Shown here in pieces: positions 46,860 to 55,672 of a stretch of 64,000 bases of DNA. A program made the translations under genes and the position numbers. Source of the stretch: an uncultured Treponema sp. (GTDB taxonomy: Bacteria > Spirochaetota > Spirochaetia > Treponematales > Treponemataceae). The stretch is from the NCBI GenBank assembly GCA_945877425.1, contig CAMCRZ010000003.1:1-64000 (forward strand), written 5' to 3'. The notes beneath the pieces were generated by a model, which was not told where the DNA came from, ran no database searches, and was given only the letters and a program-made list of their open reading frames with translations. Each line of letters opens with the position of its first letter. Position 1 is the first letter of the stretch.

Positions 46860-47815
46860 TCCCACACATCAGGATCTTCCTGACCTATTCTCCAAAAGCC
46901 AATCTTGTCTACACCAATTGACTGAAACATTTTCATGCGCTGAACAAGAGAAACTGCATCATCAAAATATCCTGTTACTTCAACTTGAGTCTGAAACTTA
47001 AAATGAGGAATGTAATCTTCACGCTCAACTTGCGAAACATTATTTTCTTCAAGGATTCTGCAAATACCGCTGTAAAACCATGCTTTTCCGAAATTTTCAA
47101 AAACCCATGTTCTTCCGTAAAATGGCATTCCAACAATCAGCTTTTCTGCAGGAATATTTTCCAAGCCATAAAGTGCAACCTGTTTAGACCATTCCATTTC
47201 TGCAACTGCACCAGGACTGCTTGTAGACCAATGCTGATCGTATGCCATAATAAAAACTCTGTCTGCAAAAAGAGAAATTTTTTTGTAATCATAAACGTCA
47301 TTTGATAAAGTCTTTAATCTTGCAGGAACGCACACTGTAAGCATTTTGTTTTTGCCGATTTTTTTACGAAGCTGTTTTAGAAAAAGAATGAAATTTTCGC
47401 AATCTCTTGAAGGAACGTATTCCATATCAATTTGAATTCCGTCGTATTCTTTTGAAGCTTCAGCCAAAACTTTTATAATGTCTTTTGTTTTTCCATACTT
47501 TGAATTTACTGCAAGATGTGAAAGCGCCCTTCCGTCGCAAGTAACGACAAGATGATTTCTTACATTAAACTGCTTTATTTTTGAAATGTCCGGAACAGAA
47601 TCTATTTCGCCGTAAGAATTAACACTTGCACTGAAATAACACAAGTCAGTTATGTGCATTTTTTCAATATCAAGCTCTTCTTCAAAGCCTTCAATTACGT
47701 AACCCCACACTTCCTGAAATTCCAGCGGCTCTTCTTCCGGAAGAACTTTATTGTAAGCAAAAACAATTTGTGCCAGAAACATAAAAATCAACTGTAAAAA
47801 TAAACTCTTTCTCAT
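46847..47815 (-). CDS. Glycoside hydrolase family 18 (chitinase/YaaH-like), exported
   Basis: A 322-residue protein with a 20-residue signal peptide ending VFA. The GH18 active-site motif is intact as DGIQIDME at residues 125-132, Glu132 being the acid catalyst. Later segments VFIMAYDQHWSTSSPG and KLIVGMPFYGRTWVF are typical of the GH18 barrel. Substrates could be chitin oligomers or peptidoglycan GlcNAc linkages, as in spore-cortex YaaH-type enzymes; the latter fits a periplasmic enzyme encoded just after ftsK (17 bp gap). A TAAGGA ribosome site is present. Confidence 0.9.
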   Translation of the reverse strand: MRKSLFLQLIFMFLAQIVFAYNKVLPEEEPLEFQEVWGYVIEGFEEELDIEKMHITDLCYFSASVNSYGEIDSVPDISKIKQFNVRNHLVVTCDGRALSHLAVNSKYGKTKDIIKVLAEASKEYDGIQIDMEYVPSRDCENFILFLKQLRKKIGKNKMLTVCVPARLKTLSNDVYDYKKISLFADRVFIMAYDQHWSTSSPGAVAEMEWSKQVALYGLENIPAEKLIVGMPFYGRTWVFENFGKAWFYSGICRILEENNVSQVEREDYIPHFKFQTQVEVTGYFDDAVSLVQRMKMFQSIGVDKIGFWRIGQEDPDVWDFIK

Positions 47816-47832
47816 AAAAAATCCTTATATTG

Positions 47833-50800
47833 CTATGGCATTTTGATAATTTCTCTCGGTTTACTTCCATTTGCAGGACCAACAATTCCACGTTCTTCCA
47901 TAAGTTCAACTAAACGGGCGGCTCTGTTGTAGCCAATGGAAAGTCTTCTCTGAATATAGCTTGCACTTGCTTTTCCAGCCTGAATTACAATATCAAGGGC
48001 TTTTTCGTAAAGAGGATCGTCTCCGCCGTCGCCAAACAAAGACATTTGTCCGCTGTCACCTTCATCTTCTTCATCAACAAAAATTTCGTCATCAATGTAA
48101 TCAGGTTCGCCCCAGCAGTCTTTTACAGCATCAACAACATTTTCTACTTCATTATCACTTACGAGCGCACCTTGAATTCTTATTGGGAAAGGATCAGTTG
48201 AACTTGCATAAAGCATATCGCCTTTGCCAAGAAGTTTTTCTGCACCAGTTTTATCAATGATGATATTTGAATCTGTACGGCTTGCAACCATAAATGCAAT
48301 TCTACTTGGAATATTTGCCTTAATTAAACCAGTTATAACGTCAACAGAAGGACGCTGTGTTGCCAGAACAAGATGAATTCCAACTGCACGGCTTTTTGCA
48401 GCAAGACGGGCAACTGCTGCTTCCATTTGTTTTCCTGTAGTTGCCATTAAATCTGCAAACTCATCAATTACAACAACAATGTACGGCAATTTTTCTGCAG
48501 CAATATGCTGTTCCCTGATTTTCTGATTATAGCCAACAATTTCCCTGCAGCCCATTCCCTTTAAAACCGCATAACGTCTTTCCATTTCGCAAATGCACCA
48601 TTGTAAAGCCTGAAGTGCTGCTTTTGGTTCCGTAACAACTGGCGTAAGAAGGTGACCTATTCCGTTGTAAAGGCTAAGTTCAACAATTTTCGGGTCAATT
48701 AAAATCATCTTTACTTCATTAGGCGAGCGCTTGTACAAAATACTTAAAATCATACTGTTAACGCAAACTGATTTTCCTGCACCAGTTGCACCAGCTATAA
48801 GCAAATGCGGTGTTTTTGCAAGATCCATTATTTGAGTTCCGCCTTCAATGTCTTTTCCAAGAACAACTGGAATCTGCATTTTTTTCCACTCAGGACGATC
48901 TGATTCAATACATTCCCGGAAAGAAACGATTGCTCTTTTTTTATTCGGAATTTCTATGCCCACAGCGCTTTTTCCAGGAATAGGCACAACCATGCGCACA
49001 CTTTTTGCAGCAAGCCTGAGTGCAATATTATCCTGCAGCGAACGTATTTTGTTTAAGTTTACACCGGGAGCAGGAAGCATTTCGAACATAGTAACAACAG
49101 GACCTTTGCGGATTGCCGTAACTTCTGCATCAATATTAAACTCCCTTAATGTTTCAGTTAAATTTTCTGCAGCACGGCGAGTTCCAATATCAATTTCCCA
49201 GAAAGGCGTCTGTTCGTATTCAGTTAAAAGTTCCGTGCTGATTTCGTATTTTCCATGAGCTTTTTTCGGCACAACTGAAACTGGTCTTGTTCCGTTTTTA
49301 TCTGTAATTTCAGCAACAGGCCCTTTTACTTCAATTTTTTCCGCAGAGCCAGCAGGTTTATGTGCAGCTTCATTTACAGAGTCGCTTGCATCTTTTTCCA
49401 TTTTAGCAAAAACATTGTCCAAGGCTGAAATCATGGAATTTTTTTTCTGAACCGGAAAAGCAGGCTCTTCTTTATTTTCTTCTACAGCAGATTTAACTTC
49501 TGAAGTTTTTTTTTCCTCAGTAAAATCTTCCTGTTCATCTGTTGCCGGCTCTTCAGATTCAAGTTCAGGCTCAGCAAAAACTCCGTCTTCTTCAAGAAAA
49601 GCGTCTTTTTCTTCGTCATTTATTTCGTCTTCATTTTCATCATCTGATTGTGCGGAATTTTCGTTAAGTGCATTTTCGTAACTGTCAAATTCATCTTCCA
49701 AAGCAAATTCGTCTGACACTTCTTCTTCATCATCAGCATCAGCATTTACATCTGCATCCGGTGAAAAATCAAAATCAACTTCCGACAAAATTTCGTCTAC
49801 ATCAGTTTCTTCCGGCAAAGGCGCAATGTCTTCGTTATATTCGTCAAAAGGAATTTCACTTTCATAGTTTTCATCTTCTTTGTCAGAATTATCTTCCTGC
49901 TCATAAGAATTCATATTTCCTTTTTCAAACTGAGCAATAATGTCGTCGTCATCAGTTTCGCTGTTAAGATTTGAAGTTAAATCTACTACAGGAATATTTT
50001 CTGTGTTTACTCCAAAAAATGAGCCGGCACTTTCTTTCGGTGCATCAGGTTCTTCTTCGTCAGCGGAGAATTCAGCGGCAGGCACTTCTTCCTGCAGAAC
50101 TTCATCTTCGGCTGGCAACTTTTCTACAGCAGACGGTACTTCTTCTGAAACCGGCAAATCTTCGGCAGCCAGCGTTTCTTTAACAGCAGGTTCTTCTTCC
50201 TGAGATTTTAAATTTCCTTCATCATCAATTGACCACAAATCTTCGTAAGCACTTTCTTTTTTAGGAAGCACTTTTTCTGCTTCAGATTGAGTTTTTTCTA
50301 TTTCCTTTCGATTTTTCTTAAGAATATCTGCAAGAGTCCAGTTTTCAAGTTCACCGTTTTCTCCTTCAATTTCATCTTTTTCTAAATCATCATCTTTTGA
50401 ATTTTTGGTACCAAGACCGCTGAGAGTTTTGCGAAACTTACTTGCAAGAAGCATTGTAACAAGATATTCGAGGGCAACAAGAAGAAACGCTATCAACACA
50501 AGAACTATAGTTTTAACAGTTGCAACTGGCAGAACATCTTTTGCGTAAAAGCTTCTGGCTGCACGTTCAGCCCAAACTAATGTAAAAAAAGGAATGATGC
50601 TTGTTAAAAGACAGCATGCTTTCTGAACAGACCATTCTGCACTAAAGCAGAAAATTCCTGCAACAAAGCAAAATGCCGGAATAAGAACAGAACAAATGCC
50701 GTAAACTGAAACAAGCATATTCCCGAACTGGTAAAACGAAGAATTTTCAGTTCCAAAGTCAAGAGTTCCCATTATTATTGAAATAGAAAATACAGCCGCC

Positions 50801-50856
50801 ATAATAAAAAGCATAACGCCTACACTAGTAGCAGCAATTTTTTCTTTTTTAGTCAT
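47833..50856 (-). CDS. ftsK: DNA translocase FtsK/SpoIIIE
   Basis: A 1007-residue septal DNA pump. Four N-terminal membrane helices fill residues 8-150. A very long acidic linker (about 160-520), dominated by Glu, Asp and Ser, follows, and the alpha-beta motor comes next. Walker A GATGAGKSVCVNS starts near residue 688, Walker B is in VVVIDEFADLM, and the FTSK signature RLAAKSRAVGIHLVLATQRPS follows. The last 65 residues form the gamma winged helix that reads KOPS-like sites (LYEKALDIVIQAGKASASY onward). It coordinates chromosome segregation with division. A GGGG-type ribosome site precedes the ATG. Confidence 0.96.
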   Translation of the reverse strand: MTKKEKIAATSVGVMLFIMAAVFSISIIMGTLDFGTENSSFYQFGNMLVSVYGICSVLIPAFCFVAGIFCFSAEWSVQKACCLLTSIIPFFTLVWAERAARSFYAKDVLPVATVKTIVLVLIAFLLVALEYLVTMLLASKFRKTLSGLGTKNSKDDDLEKDEIEGENGELENWTLADILKKNRKEIEKTQSEAEKVLPKKESAYEDLWSIDDEGNLKSQEEEPAVKETLAAEDLPVSEEVPSAVEKLPAEDEVLQEEVPAAEFSADEEEPDAPKESAGSFFGVNTENIPVVDLTSNLNSETDDDDIIAQFEKGNMNSYEQEDNSDKEDENYESEIPFDEYNEDIAPLPEETDVDEILSEVDFDFSPDADVNADADDEEEVSDEFALEDEFDSYENALNENSAQSDDENEDEINDEEKDAFLEEDGVFAEPELESEEPATDEQEDFTEEKKTSEVKSAVEENKEEPAFPVQKKNSMISALDNVFAKMEKDASDSVNEAAHKPAGSAEKIEVKGPVAEITDKNGTRPVSVVPKKAHGKYEISTELLTEYEQTPFWEIDIGTRRAAENLTETLREFNIDAEVTAIRKGPVVTMFEMLPAPGVNLNKIRSLQDNIALRLAAKSVRMVVPIPGKSAVGIEIPNKKRAIVSFRECIESDRPEWKKMQIPVVLGKDIEGGTQIMDLAKTPHLLIAGATGAGKSVCVNSMILSILYKRSPNEVKMILIDPKIVELSLYNGIGHLLTPVVTEPKAALQALQWCICEMERRYAVLKGMGCREIVGYNQKIREQHIAAEKLPYIVVVIDEFADLMATTGKQMEAAVARLAAKSRAVGIHLVLATQRPSVDVITGLIKANIPSRIAFMVASRTDSNIIIDKTGAEKLLGKGDMLYASSTDPFPIRIQGALVSDNEVENVVDAVKDCWGEPDYIDDEIFVDEEDEGDSGQMSLFGDGGDDPLYEKALDIVIQAGKASASYIQRRLSIGYNRAARLVELMEERGIVGPANGSKPREIIKMP

Positions 50857-50946
50857 ATTTTAATCCCCTGTCCTTTAAATATCGGATTTTTAACATTGAA
50901 GTTTAGTTTAGTTTGCCCCGTAAAGTCCTGTATTCTGGAAAGAAAC

Positions 50947-50975
50947 TTGATATAAACTTTTATTACTTATATAAT
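50947..50975 (+). promoter_or_regulatory. Leaderless promoter of rsmI-flgM
   Basis: TTGATA (50947-50952), exactly 17 nt, a perfect TATAAT (50970-50975), six bases, then GTG at 50982. No ribosome site lies in or before those six bases. This is the best-scoring example in the window. Confidence 0.78.
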
Positions 50976-50981
50976 ATTATC

Positions 50982-51689
50982 GTGTCAGAATTGTACATTG
51001 TTGGAACTCCTATTGGAAACTTAGGTGATATTACATTCAGAGCGCTGGAAACACTTAAAAAAGTTGATTTTGTTGCTGCGGAAGATACTCGTCATACACT
51101 TCAGCTTCTGACTCATTTTGAAATACGCAAGCCTTTAATAAGCTGCCGTTCTCAAAATGAAGAATTCGCCTCTGACAAAATTATTACTTTGCTAGATGAA
51201 GGTAAAACAGTTGCCTACGCCAGTGATGCAGGAACGCCGGGAATAAGTGATCCTGGTGCAGTTTTAGCTTCTTTGGCAAGAAAAGCTGGTCATAAGGTAA
51301 TACCGATTCCCGGCCCAAGTGCTTTTGCAACATTAGCAAGTGTGGCTGGTGCAGGAGGAAAAACCCTTATCTTTGAAGGATTTCTTTCACCAAAACCAGG
51401 AAGAAGAAGAAGCCGGTTAAAGGAACTTTTAGCAACTGGTGATGCAATTATTCTTTACGAAAGTCCCTTTAGAATAGTAAAATTATTAAAGGATATTGCC
51501 GATATTGAAAGCGAACGTCGTGTTGTTGTAGGAAGGGAACTTACAAAACTTCACGAAGAAATATCTGATGGAACAGCCGCAGAAATACTGGAAGATTATT
51601 CTTCAAGGACAAAAGTTCTTGGTGAATTTGCAGTTTTTATTTCTGGTAATAAAAAAGTTAAGAATTCGGAAGATGATGCCGATAATTAA
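50982..51689 (+). CDS. rsmI: 16S rRNA 2'-O-methyltransferase RsmI
   Basis: Methylates the ribose of C1402 in 16S rRNA with AdoMet. The family signature LYIVGTPIGNLGDITFRALE is at the very N-terminus, followed by DFVAAEDTRHT and the central VAYASDAGTPGISDPG, all characteristic. The protein has 235 residues when begun at the GTG at 50982. Homologues start just before LYIVGTP, and the upstream frame would run through the promoter. It lies 15 bp before flgM and probably shares its transcript. Divergent to ftsK. Confidence 0.95.
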   Translation: MSELYIVGTPIGNLGDITFRALETLKKVDFVAAEDTRHTLQLLTHFEIRKPLISCRSQNEEFASDKIITLLDEGKTVAYASDAGTPGISDPGAVLASLARKAGHKVIPIPGPSAFATLASVAGAGGKTLIFEGFLSPKPGRRRSRLKELLATGDAIILYESPFRIVKLLKDIADIESERRVVVGRELTKLHEEISDGTAAEILEDYSSRTKVLGEFAVFISGNKKVKNSEDDADN

Positions 51690-51704
51690 AAGTGAGGTAA
51701 GACT

Positions 51705-51995
51705 ATGATGAATATAAATGGTGTTTCAAGAATTAACCCTTTAAACAACTATCAGAATGTTAAAAAGACAAATGCAGCTCAGGAAGTAAAGTCTTCTGCA
51801 GATGAAGTTGAAATTTCTGAAGAAGCAAAAGCAATGTCTGATGCATATTTTCTTAATCAAGTTGCAAAAGAAACACCAGACGTTAGGGCTGATCTTGTTG
51901 AACAAGTAAAGCAGAAACTGCAGGATCCAAATTACTTTAGTGATGCAAATATTGCCGCAACAGCAGACCGTATCTTAAGTGCTTACGGTTTCTGA
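51705..51995 (+). CDS. flgM: Anti-sigma-28 factor FlgM
   Basis: A 96-residue protein with the FlgM pattern: an N-terminal INGVSRINPL, a charged middle VEISEEAKAM, then a helical C-terminus TPDVRADLVEQVKQKL with DPNYFSDANIAATADRIL. FlgM holds the flagellar sigma factor FliA inactive until it is secreted through the completed hook-basal body. This agrees with a flagellated spirochaete. Two adjacent ATGs (51705, 51708) follow a GAGG-containing site. It is the second gene of the rsmI unit and ends before a clear terminator. Confidence 0.9.
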   Translation: MMNINGVSRINPLNNYQNVKKTNAAQEVKSSADEVEISEEAKAMSDAYFLNQVAKETPDVRADLVEQVKQKLQDPNYFSDANIAATADRILSAYGF

Positions 51996-52030
51996 TTCAA
52001 TTGAATTTGAAAATCTTGTAAGATTAACCA

Positions 52031-52059
52031 AAGGCGGATTCCATTCCGTCTTTTTTTTT
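52031..52059 (+). terminator. Rho-independent terminator after flgM
   Basis: AAGGCGGA and TCCGTCTT form an 8-bp stem including one G-U pair, with a six-base loop and a run of nine T. Confidence 0.85.
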
Positions 52060-52103
52060 AAACTTCATTTTATCAGTTAAAAAAGGGAGAACGAGAGTTA
52101 AAA

Positions 52104-53252
52104 ATGGCTGATTTTATTTTCAAAATTTCACCTAACATAGTTTTAGGTTCTTACACAACAACACGTCTTGGTCAGTTTGCCTTGGAATACGGAAAAAAAT
52201 ACATTGTAATTCTTGACCCAATTCTTAAAGAATTCGGAACTTCCCAGAAAATCATTCAGGCATTGCAGGACAGAAACGTTGATTTCTTTACTTTTGACGA
52301 AATTCCTATAGCAGCAGACACAGAAACTATTGAAACAGCTCTTTCTTTAGCAAGACAGGCTCACATTCACGGAATAATTGCTTCCGGCGGTGGAAAAACA
52401 ATCAATGTTGCAAAAGCAGTAGCTACACTTTACAACGAAGACCGCAACATTTACGATTTTGCTGATGACGTAAATCCTACAGCAGAACCTTTGCCATTGA
52501 TAATCTTGCCAACAACAACACGTGATCCGTTTATTTTTACAGATAAAACACCTATGATTGACGCACGCAGTTCAAAAATCAAACTGTTGAAAAATGCAAA
52601 CAATCTGTGCCGTCTTTCAATCTGGGATCCAACTTTAACATCTTCACTTACAGACAAACAGCTTTCTGCAATGGGAATAGAAACTTTATGTCTTGCCGTA
52701 GAAACATACTTAAGCCCGAAAGCTACTTTTTTCAGTGATATGCTTATTGAAAAGGCAGTTCAGCTTATTTCTTACTCTATGGAACCAACTCAGACTTTAA
52801 ATGTAACTACGCCAAAAGAGCTTCTTCTTACACAAGGCGGATGTATGACTTCACTTGGAGTAGCAACTGCTTCTATGGGAGCAGCTTCACTTTTAGCACA
52901 GACAATCAACGCAAGATACAAACTTTCTCGCTCGCTTACTTCAACAATATTATTTCCGTACATTATTGAAGACGGTGCAAAATACAAAAGCGATAAAATT
53001 GCAACTCTTGCTAAAATATTAAACGCAGCACCAAAAGATGCAGACAACGATTCAGCAGCAGCAGCTTTCGCAGAATACATCCGCAGATTAATTGCAAAGA
53101 TGAACATTCCGGCACGATTAAAGGAACTTTCACTTTCAATAGAACAGCTTTCACTTGCAGCAGAAGACGCAGGTGAACTTGAATTCGTAAACAGCTTACA
53201 GCGCAGCATGACCAGCGACGACTTATTCGAACTTATAAAACAAGCGTACTAA
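52104..53252 (+). CDS. Iron-containing alcohol dehydrogenase-fold protein lacking the metal ligands
   Basis: A 382-residue protein of the Fe-ADH / glycerol dehydrogenase / dehydroquinate synthase fold. The dinucleotide motif reads GGGKTINVAKA (95-105) and the start LGSYTTTRLGQFALEYGKK is also typical. The usual metal-binding segment, GlDAL.HaiE, appears as GIETLCLAVE (191-200), so Asp is Glu193 and His is Leu197. The region that normally supplies two more His (about 259-280) has none. Metal-dependent alcohol oxidation looks unlikely; it may be a pseudoenzyme or use other chemistry. A GGGAG ribosome site is present, and a TrmH-type gene starts two bases after its stop. Confidence 0.8.
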   Translation: MADFIFKISPNIVLGSYTTTRLGQFALEYGKKYIVILDPILKEFGTSQKIIQALQDRNVDFFTFDEIPIAADTETIETALSLARQAHIHGIIASGGGKTINVAKAVATLYNEDRNIYDFADDVNPTAEPLPLIILPTTTRDPFIFTDKTPMIDARSSKIKLLKNANNLCRLSIWDPTLTSSLTDKQLSAMGIETLCLAVETYLSPKATFFSDMLIEKAVQLISYSMEPTQTLNVTTPKELLLTQGGCMTSLGVATASMGAASLLAQTINARYKLSRSLTSTILFPYIIEDGAKYKSDKIATLAKILNAAPKDADNDSAAAAFAEYIRRLIAKMNIPARLKELSLSIEQLSLAAEDAGELEFVNSLQRSMTSDDLFELIKQAY

Positions 53253-53253
53253 T

Positions 53254-54084
53254 ATGATTGATCCGAACAAACTTTTTCAGTTATCAGCAGGACAAAAGCG
53301 AAGAAAACTAGCGCTTACTTTTGGTGAACTTGAACGTGACATAGCAGGAATTGCGGAAAAAGGCACTGCTTATAATTTTACACAAATGACACGTCAGGAA
53401 TACACTAAAGCCGTTGCAAAAATCGTTCTTGAAGACCCTAAACTTCCGGCAGACGCTGCACTTGAGTTAGAAAAGCTTATTTCAGCAAATCCTTTTGACG
53501 AAAGACGCACCTGCAACTTTGCAAGAAACACACTTCTTTCAATAATCGGGACATTTCCAGCTGAATGGGATTTGATTATAGCGCCACATTCTCAAGAAAA
53601 AATCTCTATAGAAAAGAGGAATTTTTTTCCAGGCGTTTGTGTTTACGCAGAAGACATTCGTTCGCCGTTTAATGTTGGTTCAATTTTCCGTACAGCCGAA
53701 GCAATGGGTTGTGAAAAAGTTTACATTTCTCCAAACTGCACTAATCCTGAACAGACTAAAGCCGTAAGAAGCGGAATGGGCTGCATTGAAACTTTAGGCT
53801 ACACCAGATGTTCTTTAGATGAACTTCCTGCAGACAAACCTGTTTTTGTTCTGGAAACAGGCGGCACACCCATAAAAGAGTTTAAATTTCCTAAGGAAGG
53901 AATTGTCATTATTGGAAGCGAAGAATTAGGTGTAAGCCCGGAAGCACTGAAAAGAGCAACTGCAGGAACAGTTTCCATTCCCATGACAGGACTGAAAGCT
54001 TCGTTAAACGTAGGAGTTGCTTTTGGAATTCTTATGCAGGAATGGATTTGCGCAATTCAGGAAGGCAGAGCTACTTGCCTATAA
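53254..54084 (+). CDS. TrmH/SpoU-family RNA 2'-O-methyltransferase
   Basis: A 276-residue SPOUT enzyme that methylates a ribose in rRNA or tRNA. An N-terminal extension of about 120 residues precedes the catalytic knot. The three SpoU motifs are present: DIRSPFNVGSIFRTAEAMG (motif 1, near 135), IVIIGSEELGVSPEAL (motif 2, near 222) and IPMTGLKASLNVGVAFGIL (motif 3, near 244). The target nucleotide is unknown. It is tightly linked to the preceding Fe-ADH-fold gene, and its last 14 bases overlap the 3' end of the convergent HDOD gene. Confidence 0.92.
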   Translation: MIDPNKLFQLSAGQKRRKLALTFGELERDIAGIAEKGTAYNFTQMTRQEYTKAVAKIVLEDPKLPADAALELEKLISANPFDERRTCNFARNTLLSIIGTFPAEWDLIIAPHSQEKISIEKRNFFPGVCVYAEDIRSPFNVGSIFRTAEAMGCEKVYISPNCTNPEQTKAVRSGMGCIETLGYTRCSLDELPADKPVFVLETGGTPIKEFKFPKEGIVIIGSEELGVSPEALKRATAGTVSIPMTGLKASLNVGVAFGILMQEWICAIQEGRATCL

Positions 54085-55576
54085 ACGTTTTCTTTAAGCG
54101 AGTTGCAATTCCTTCCAGCTGTTCTTGAGAAGTGATTTTAAACAAAGACAAAACTTCCGTATCAATCTGATCGTATTCAATTTCGCCTTCACTAAAATGA
54201 ACAGTTAAATCAGCAAGGTAAATTAAACTTGTAATCTTACGCACTTCTTTTGGAGCCATTTCTGGTTCATGGTGATGACGGATAACGCTTACAATAACTG
54301 GCGGAAAGTTCCATTTTTCAGCAATTAACGCTCCAACTTCACCGTGATTTACGCCGGCAATAAGGCTTTCAAACAAAGACGCAGAAACACCACGCTGTTC
54401 GCAAAGTTCATGGATTTTTTTAAGAATATCAGGATGAGCAGTTTCAAATATAATCTTGCCCATATCATGAAGCAAGCCGCAAACGTAACTGTCTTCCACA
54501 ATGCTTCTGTCGCCGGCTTCTTTGCAAAAATTACGTGCCAAGTTATACGAATAAAATGCAACTTTATAAGAATGATCCCACAAACGCTTGTTTTCTTCGT
54601 TAGACGATATCATCAAGTTGCGCATAGAACCAATGCTGAACAAAAGATTTCTGATTCCACGCAAGCCAGCCATTTTTACAGCATCACCAATAGAATGACA
54701 TGGAGAAGCAAGACTAAACGCAGCAGAATTTACAAGCTTGATAAGTTCAGCTGTAAGAGAAACATCGTTGGAAATATGCATTGCAATGTCGCTCATACGG
54801 CTTTTAGGATCATTGATTAAACGATTTATTTCATTAATATTTTCAGGGAATTCAGGCAAACCTTTTATGAGATTTACAAATTCCTTGGAAAGAATGGAAA
54901 TATCCTGACGCACTTTTTTACTGAACGGCAAAATCAGTTTAGTAACAGTTTCATTGTTTTCGCTTGTAACCTGATAATTTTCTTCCGTAAGACCTATTTT
55001 TTTAAGAATAAGAATCATTATCACAAGTCCAAGACCTGCGCCTTCAGTTTCATCAAGAAAATGAGTCATTCCGTCTTCTATAGAATCATACTGCTGTGCT
55101 CTGGTGATTTTGTCGTGAATGCGCTTATACTCAAAACTTGTAAGTTCAGATTTATTTCTTACTTCAATTTTTATTTTGCTGTTTCTAGTCTGAAAACTTA
55201 CTTTTATATAAAGTCCTTCTTTACGCTGCTGTTCAAGATAATAACGGATATTATTTAAAGTATCGGCTTTAAAAGTTGCCATTCCTTTTTCGTAATCATC
55301 TTTATTGTTAATATCTAATTTTTTATCACGGAAATAAACACGCTTTGTGTTTGCTTTTTTAGCATTATTAGTGAGTTCTTTTACACAATAAGATAATCCT
55401 TCAAACATCTGTTCCTGATTCAATTCTTTTAAAAACGCCTTCAGAATATCTTCAATGTATACAGCCATTTCCATAGGCAAAGTATATGTCGTAATTGAAA
55501 GAGGAATTCCAGCTTGAATAGCAGTTCTTATTTTTGACTGATCAATCTTAATACGTTTTACTTTTTGCATTCTCAA
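54071..55576 (-). CDS. HDOD-domain protein with N-terminal GHKL ATPase module
   Basis: A 501-residue cytosolic signalling protein. Residues about 40-215 resemble a histidine-kinase-type ATP-binding domain, with an N-box CVKELTNNAKKA (about 67-78) and a G-box EGAGLGLVIMILILKKIGL (near 178). No phospho-accepting His domain is present. From about 240 to 470 lies an HDOD domain, beginning LPEFPENINEINRLI and containing LLHDMGKIIFE. HDOD proteins act in signalling downstream of stress, motility or second messengers. The combination suggests an ATP-dependent switch; its partners are unknown. The gene is monocistronic. Confidence 0.85.
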   Translation of the reverse strand: MRMQKVKRIKIDQSKIRTAIQAGIPLSITTYTLPMEMAVYIEDILKAFLKELNQEQMFEGLSYCVKELTNNAKKANTKRVYFRDKKLDINNKDDYEKGMATFKADTLNNIRYYLEQQRKEGLYIKVSFQTRNSKIKIEVRNKSELTSFEYKRIHDKITRAQQYDSIEDGMTHFLDETEGAGLGLVIMILILKKIGLTEENYQVTSENNETVTKLILPFSKKVRQDISILSKEFVNLIKGLPEFPENINEINRLINDPKSRMSDIAMHISNDVSLTAELIKLVNSAAFSLASPCHSIGDAVKMAGLRGIRNLLFSIGSMRNLMISSNEENKRLWDHSYKVAFYSYNLARNFCKEAGDRSIVEDSYVCGLLHDMGKIIFETAHPDILKKIHELCEQRGVSASLFESLIAGVNHGEVGALIAEKWNFPPVIVSVIRHHHEPEMAPKEVRKITSLIYLADLTVHFSEGEIEYDQIDTEVLSLFKITSQEQLEGIATRLKKTFIGK

Positions 55577-55672
55577 CTCGATGTTTTATAGTATCATATT
55601 TTTTTATTTTATAAAAGATTTCAAAAACATTACTTTCTAAAATTGATTAAAATTAAATAAAAATGTAACCTT

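Noticed and set aside
49600..50300. Plus-strand open frames opposite ftsK
   Set aside because: They mirror the low-complexity acidic linker of FtsK and have no independent coding evidence.
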